Below, piece by piece: positions 60,716 through 64,000 of a stretch of 64,000 nucleotides of DNA; position 1 is the stretch's first letter, and each line of letters begins with the position of its first letter. Location of the stretch: positions 1-64,000 of the forward strand of contig JAKEET010000189.1 in assembly GCA_022616435.1 (NCBI GenBank), given 5' to 3'. Below the pieces are notes generated by a model that was given only the letters and a program-made list of their open reading frames with translations, made no database searches and was not told where the DNA came from. A program made the position numbers and the translations under genes. This DNA comes from Gemmataceae bacterium. Its GTDB lineage: Bacteria; Planctomycetota; Planctomycetia; Gemmatales; Gemmataceae.

Positions 60716-61843
60716 ATGCTCCCCCTCAACGACTTCATCGCCGGCCTTGCCGACTTCCGCCGCCGCGGCCGCTGGTTCGGCGGCATCGCGCTGGCCTGTC
60801 TTGTGATATGGCTGACCACGATGATCGTTGCCGGCCTTTGGTTCAGGCATCGGCGCGACGACTTTCTTTGGGTACTGTTCATCATGATCGGGCCCTGGCT
60901 GCCGGCCATTTGCGCTGGCGCATGGTTGATGCGGCGCGACACGCGCCTGGTCTGCCCTCATTGCCGCGGATCACTTCACCAATTCGGCCCATGGGTCGTC
61001 GCGACTCGAAACTGCTGCGGTTGCGGACGGCGCATGCTTGACGAACCGGAGGCGGCCCCGAGCGGCGTGGGCAATTTGTTGACCGAAGAGGGCATTCGCA
61101 ACCCGGCCCGCGTCGAACTTCGTCGTGAATTGATCTGGATCATCGTGGCCCTGGGCACGGCTCTTGGCCTGTTCGCATTGGCCGCCGTCTTCGTGCTTTC
61201 GCTGCGCTCGCGCTGGGAAGATGGCACGGCCGAATGGCTGCCATTCGTCATTTTGGCACCCACGATCCTGATCCTCGAATACTTGATCTGGCTGCGCTGG
61301 GGCAGCCGCAACATGGATCGCTCGCTGTGCTGCCCACATTGTGCCCAAGCGCTCGTCGAAGTCTGCGGAGTTGTCCTTGACACGGGCTGCTGCGGTCACT
61401 GCGGAGGGCGCGTGTTGAGCCGGCCGGCTGGACCGGACGAGGATTCTCCCCACCCGGTAACGCCGCTTACATCGGTCGGCGAGTTTCTTCGACTTCAGAA
61501 ACGGTGGGCACTGACACTCGTCATCCTGGTTTTTGGCATGGTGTTTGGGTTCGTCAGCGCCATGGGCCTCGGCGCCTGGATCTCCACGTTTCTTCCGGGA
61601 GGCGAGCAGCGTCCGCCCGAGGGCGCCGCCCTGGCCGTCTTGATTGCCGTCGTGGCCGGTTGGTTGGTCGCATTCATAGCCCTGTTGACGCTGTTTCACC
61701 GCCGTCGAGATCCGCGCCTCAACTGCCCGCACTGCGGCAAGGACCTGACGGGCAAGCACGTCGCGATCCTGATCGCCACGCGCCGGTGCCCGCAATGCAA
61801 GCGGACATTTCTGGCGGAGCCGGCGGAACAGGGAATTGCCTGA
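60716..61843 (+). CDS. Membrane protein with three zinc ribbons
   Basis: A 375-residue protein built from three copies of the same unit: two transmembrane helices followed by a cytosolic-type CxxC...CxxC zinc ribbon. The ribbons are LVCPHCRGSLHQ...NCCGCGRRML (about 79-106), LCCPHCAQALVE...GCCGHCGGRVL (about 205-235) and LNCPHCGKDLTG...RCPQCKRTFL (about 333-362). The units are diverged, implying an old triplication. It probably binds structural zinc. A membrane scaffold or sensor role is speculation. Confidence 0.82.
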   Translation: MLPLNDFIAGLADFRRRGRWFGGIALACLVIWLTTMIVAGLWFRHRRDDFLWVLFIMIGPWLPAICAGAWLMRRDTRLVCPHCRGSLHQFGPWVVATRNCCGCGRRMLDEPEAAPSGVGNLLTEEGIRNPARVELRRELIWIIVALGTALGLFALAAVFVLSLRSRWEDGTAEWLPFVILAPTILILEYLIWLRWGSRNMDRSLCCPHCAQALVEVCGVVLDTGCCGHCGGRVLSRPAGPDEDSPHPVTPLTSVGEFLRLQKRWALTLVILVFGMVFGFVSAMGLGAWISTFLPGGEQRPPEGAALAVLIAVVAGWLVAFIALLTLFHRRRDPRLNCPHCGKDLTGKHVAILIATRRCPQCKRTFLAEPAEQGIA

Positions 61844-61922
61844 GAACAGGATTGGATTGTGATTGGTGTCTCCGCAGCTTTTCGCTAATATCGGAAGATC
61901 ATAGCCAGCGGAGATCGCGATA

Positions 61923-64000
61923 ATGAAAACCAGCAGTATCATCATCCTGTGCGCCACGGTCGTCGCATGCGCCTCCTCGCTCACGGCCCAGACCAAAAGC
62001 AAGCCCAAGCAAGTCATCCCCCACGCCCAGACCAAGCCGCCCGGCCCGCCCTTGTCGCCGCAGGAGGCGCTCAAGAAGATGCAGGTCCCGCCCGGCTTCC
62101 ACGTCGAGCTGGTCGCGGCCGAGCCGGACATCGTCAACCCGGTGGCCATGACCATCGACGAGCGCGGGCGCTTCTGGATCACCGAGAGCCTCGAGTATCC
62201 GAAGCGCGCCGCCGGGCCGGGGCGCGACCGCGTCAAGGTGCTGGAGAGCACCAAGGGCGACGGCAAGTTCGACAAGATCACCACCGTCATCGAAGGCTTG
62301 AACATCCCATCCGGCATCGCCGTCGGCCATGGCGGCGTCTGGGTCGCCAATTCGCCGGATATGCTCTATTACCCGCTCCTCGACCGCGACACGCTGAAGC
62401 TCGGCAAACCGGAGGTCGTCTGCACCGGCTTCGGCCGCGACGACACGCACGAGCTGCCCAACTCGCTTACGTGGGGCCCGGATGGCTGGCTCTATGGCTT
62501 AAACGGCGTCTTCAACCGCAGCCGGGTGAAGAGCAATAACGGAAAGACCTACGACTTCACCTGTGCCTTGTTCCGGATCCATCCGCGAACCAAGGAGTTT
62601 CAAGTCTGGTGCGAAGGCACGAGCAACCCGTGGGGCCTCGCCTTCAACGACAACGGCGACGCCTTCGTGTCGGCCTGCGTCATCGATCACCTCTGGCACC
62701 TGGTCGAGACCGGCTACTACCATCGCCAGGGCGGGCCGTATCCGCCGTTCACGTGGAAGATCGAATCGATCGTCAAGCACAAGCACCAGAAGGCGGCCTA
62801 CTGCGGCCTGACCTGGTTCGACTCGGACGCCTATCCGCCGGAGTATCGCGAAAAGCTGTACATGGGCAACATCCACGGCAACGCCATCAACTGCGACATG
62901 CTGACGAAGGATGGCTCGACGTATCAGGGAAAGCCGGCTCTGAGCGCTAAACGGCAAGCGGGTTTGGGGGCGGGCGTCGGCGAGGGGTCCAACTTCCTGC
63001 TGGCCAACGACGTCTGGTTCATGCCGGTGGTGCAGAAGACCGGGCCGGACGGCTGCCTGTACATCCTCGACTGGTACGACCGCTACCACTGCTACCAGGA
63101 CGCCAACCGCGATCCGAAGGGGATCGACCGGCTGCGCGGGCGGTTGTGGCGGGTCGTGTACAAGGATTACAAGGCGGCGGGGAAGTTTGATTTGGGGAAG
63201 GAGACCGCGGATCAACTCATCGACCGGCTGAAGAGTCCGAATGTCTATTTTCGCGAAATCGCGCAACGGATCTTGGCCGGCTATCTCAAGGATCAGCTAC
63301 GAATCTCGCAAGACGCCCAGCAGTCCTGGAAGAAATTGAACGGGTTGCTTCGAGATGTTGGTTTGCCGCGCAAGGTGCGCTTGCAGGCCCTGTGGGCCTT
63401 GTTGGCGAGTGACGCAAATAGCATTCAACTGCATCAATACTTGATCGCCCACGGCGATGCTGCGTATCGCGCCTGGCAAGTTCGGACGCTCGGCAGCCGC
63501 GGACGATATGCCGCCGGCGCGCTTGACGATGTGATCAAGCTAGCCCAGGATCCTTCGCTCGACGTAAAGCTCCAAGTGGCCGTCGCTATTCAAAAATTGA
63601 CGAACGATGACCCATTTCCTGTCCTTCTGAACGTCCTCGCCGATAGCGGCAACGACAAACTCATCCCGCACATCGTCTGGCAAAACCTGCATCCGCTGCT
63701 CGAAGAGCGCGGCGAGGAGTTCTTCCGACTGGCTGCCAAGCAGGACATGAAGAAGTCGCCTGGCTTGGCGGCGGTCGTCCCGCGCGCCTTCGACCGCGTC
63801 CTGGCCGGCAAGAAGTTCGACGCGAAAAACCTCACGGCCATCATCGACTCGCTGTCGAAAGCGCCGGCGGACGACGTCCTGGTGCAATGCCTGGCGACGT
63901 TGAACCAGCGCATTCAGACCGGCGAGCTCAAGTCCAGGCGCGGCATGATCTGCGAAGCGATCGGCGAAGATCTGCGCGTGCGGCTCATGAACAAGGCGCC
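61923..64000 (+). CDS. PVC-type 'putative membrane-bound dehydrogenase', 3' end outside window
   Basis: An open frame from the ATG at 61923 to the window edge (692 codons). A signal peptide (MKTSSIIILCATVVACASSL) precedes the Pirellula/Verrucomicrobia N-terminal dehydrogenase domain: PQEALKKMQVPPGFHVELVA, PVAMTIDERGRFWITESLEY, LPNSLTWGPDGWLYGLNGVF, NPWGLAFNDNGDAFV, then GPDGCLYILDWYDRYH. HEAT-like repeats begin near residue 430. Family members usually continue with a c-type haem domain, expected beyond the window. At about residues 338-355 an extra ~15 residues (ALSAKRQAGLGAGVG) are encoded by DNA like an intergenic repeat arm. GGAG lies eight bases before the ATG. Confidence 0.9.
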   Translation, partial: MKTSSIIILCATVVACASSLTAQTKSKPKQVIPHAQTKPPGPPLSPQEALKKMQVPPGFHVELVAAEPDIVNPVAMTIDERGRFWITESLEYPKRAAGPGRDRVKVLESTKGDGKFDKITTVIEGLNIPSGIAVGHGGVWVANSPDMLYYPLLDRDTLKLGKPEVVCTGFGRDDTHELPNSLTWGPDGWLYGLNGVFNRSRVKSNNGKTYDFTCALFRIHPRTKEFQVWCEGTSNPWGLAFNDNGDAFVSACVIDHLWHLVETGYYHRQGGPYPPFTWKIESIVKHKHQKAAYCGLTWFDSDAYPPEYREKLYMGNIHGNAINCDMLTKDGSTYQGKPALSAKRQAGLGAGVGEGSNFLLANDVWFMPVVQKTGPDGCLYILDWYDRYHCYQDANRDPKGIDRLRGRLWRVVYKDYKAAGKFDLGKETADQLIDRLKSPNVYFREIAQRILAGYLKDQLRISQDAQQSWKKLNGLLRDVGLPRKVRLQALWALLASDANSIQLHQYLIAHGDAAYRAWQVRTLGSRGRYAAGALDDVIKLAQDPSLDVKLQVAVAIQKLTNDDPFPVLLNVLADSGNDKLIPHIVWQNLHPLLEERGEEFFRLAAKQDMKKSPGLAAVVPRAFDRVLAGKKFDAKNLTAIIDSLSKAPADDVLVQCLATLNQRIQTGELKSRRGMICEAIGEDLRVRLMNKA

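Overview
The window reads as a high-GC chromosomal segment of a planctomycete, probably a Gemmata- or Pirellula-like lineage. This is inferred from gene content alone. The markers are a sulfatase, a DUF1501 Tat protein, a 'putative membrane-bound dehydrogenase' of the PVC type, an ECF sigma factor fused to a transmembrane segment and WD40-like repeats, a giant Calx-beta/Ig/RTX surface protein, a Ser/Thr kinase and PP2C phosphatase, tetrahydromethanopterin-type C1 cofactor genes, and many palindromic intergenic repeats. There is no prophage, insertion sequence, CRISPR array or rRNA. One tRNA-Glu is present.

Layout. 1-7.7 kb: the 3' part of a giant secreted repeat protein. 7.7-20 kb: Ser/Thr kinase, 3-methyladenine glycosylase, an orphan molybdopterin-binding oxidoreductase subunit, small hypothetical genes (one frameshifted), then a minus-strand run of HEAT-like secreted protein, Nudix protein, metallo-beta-lactamase-fold hydrolase, phosphoglycerate mutase, response regulator and PP2C phosphatase. 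20-30 kb: a PEGA lipoprotein, then a minus-strand heavy-metal efflux cluster: Cys-rich secreted protein, periplasmic adaptor, HME-RND pump, Cys/His lipoprotein, HMA-like protein, TolC-like channel and a di-haem cytochrome. A sigma54 activator is divergent from it. 32-39.7 kb: ceramidase-like protein, substrate-binding lipoprotein, OYE-type oxidoreductase, then an ATP-grasp/CitG-like/pterin-synthase trio that fits tetrahydromethanopterin synthesis.

39.8-50.2 kb is mostly housekeeping: rpmA overlapping a secreted protein gene, a rhomboid protease with a winged-helix-like head, tRNA-Glu, a B12-binding radical SAM protein, a decayed sulfatase, an ACT-domain protein, hisB, a CDP-alcohol phosphatidyltransferase, fumC and a secreted ABM-domain protein. 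50.3-57.1 kb is accessory and decaying. It holds DUF433 with a truncated PIN-like toxin, a DUF4058-like fragment, DUF1501, a Tat-exported enolase-superfamily enzyme, a frameshifted ClpX-type zinc-finger gene, a frameshifted MazF with an intact antitoxin, a nucleotidyltransferase-like gene, an Uma2 gene missing its middle, and a chimeric Tat-leader fragment. 57.3-64 kb: the ECF sigma-WD40 fusion, a TPR protein, membrane proteins (one with three zinc ribbons) and the 5' part of the PVC dehydrogenase.

The most interesting signals are the shared WCxxHx6CxxC modules in the metal-efflux cluster, intergenic-type palindromic repeats that have become coding sequence inside working genes, the C1-cofactor trio, and the cluster of decayed toxin/defence genes around a 220-bp inverted repeat. 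Frameshift calls assume the assembly is correct.
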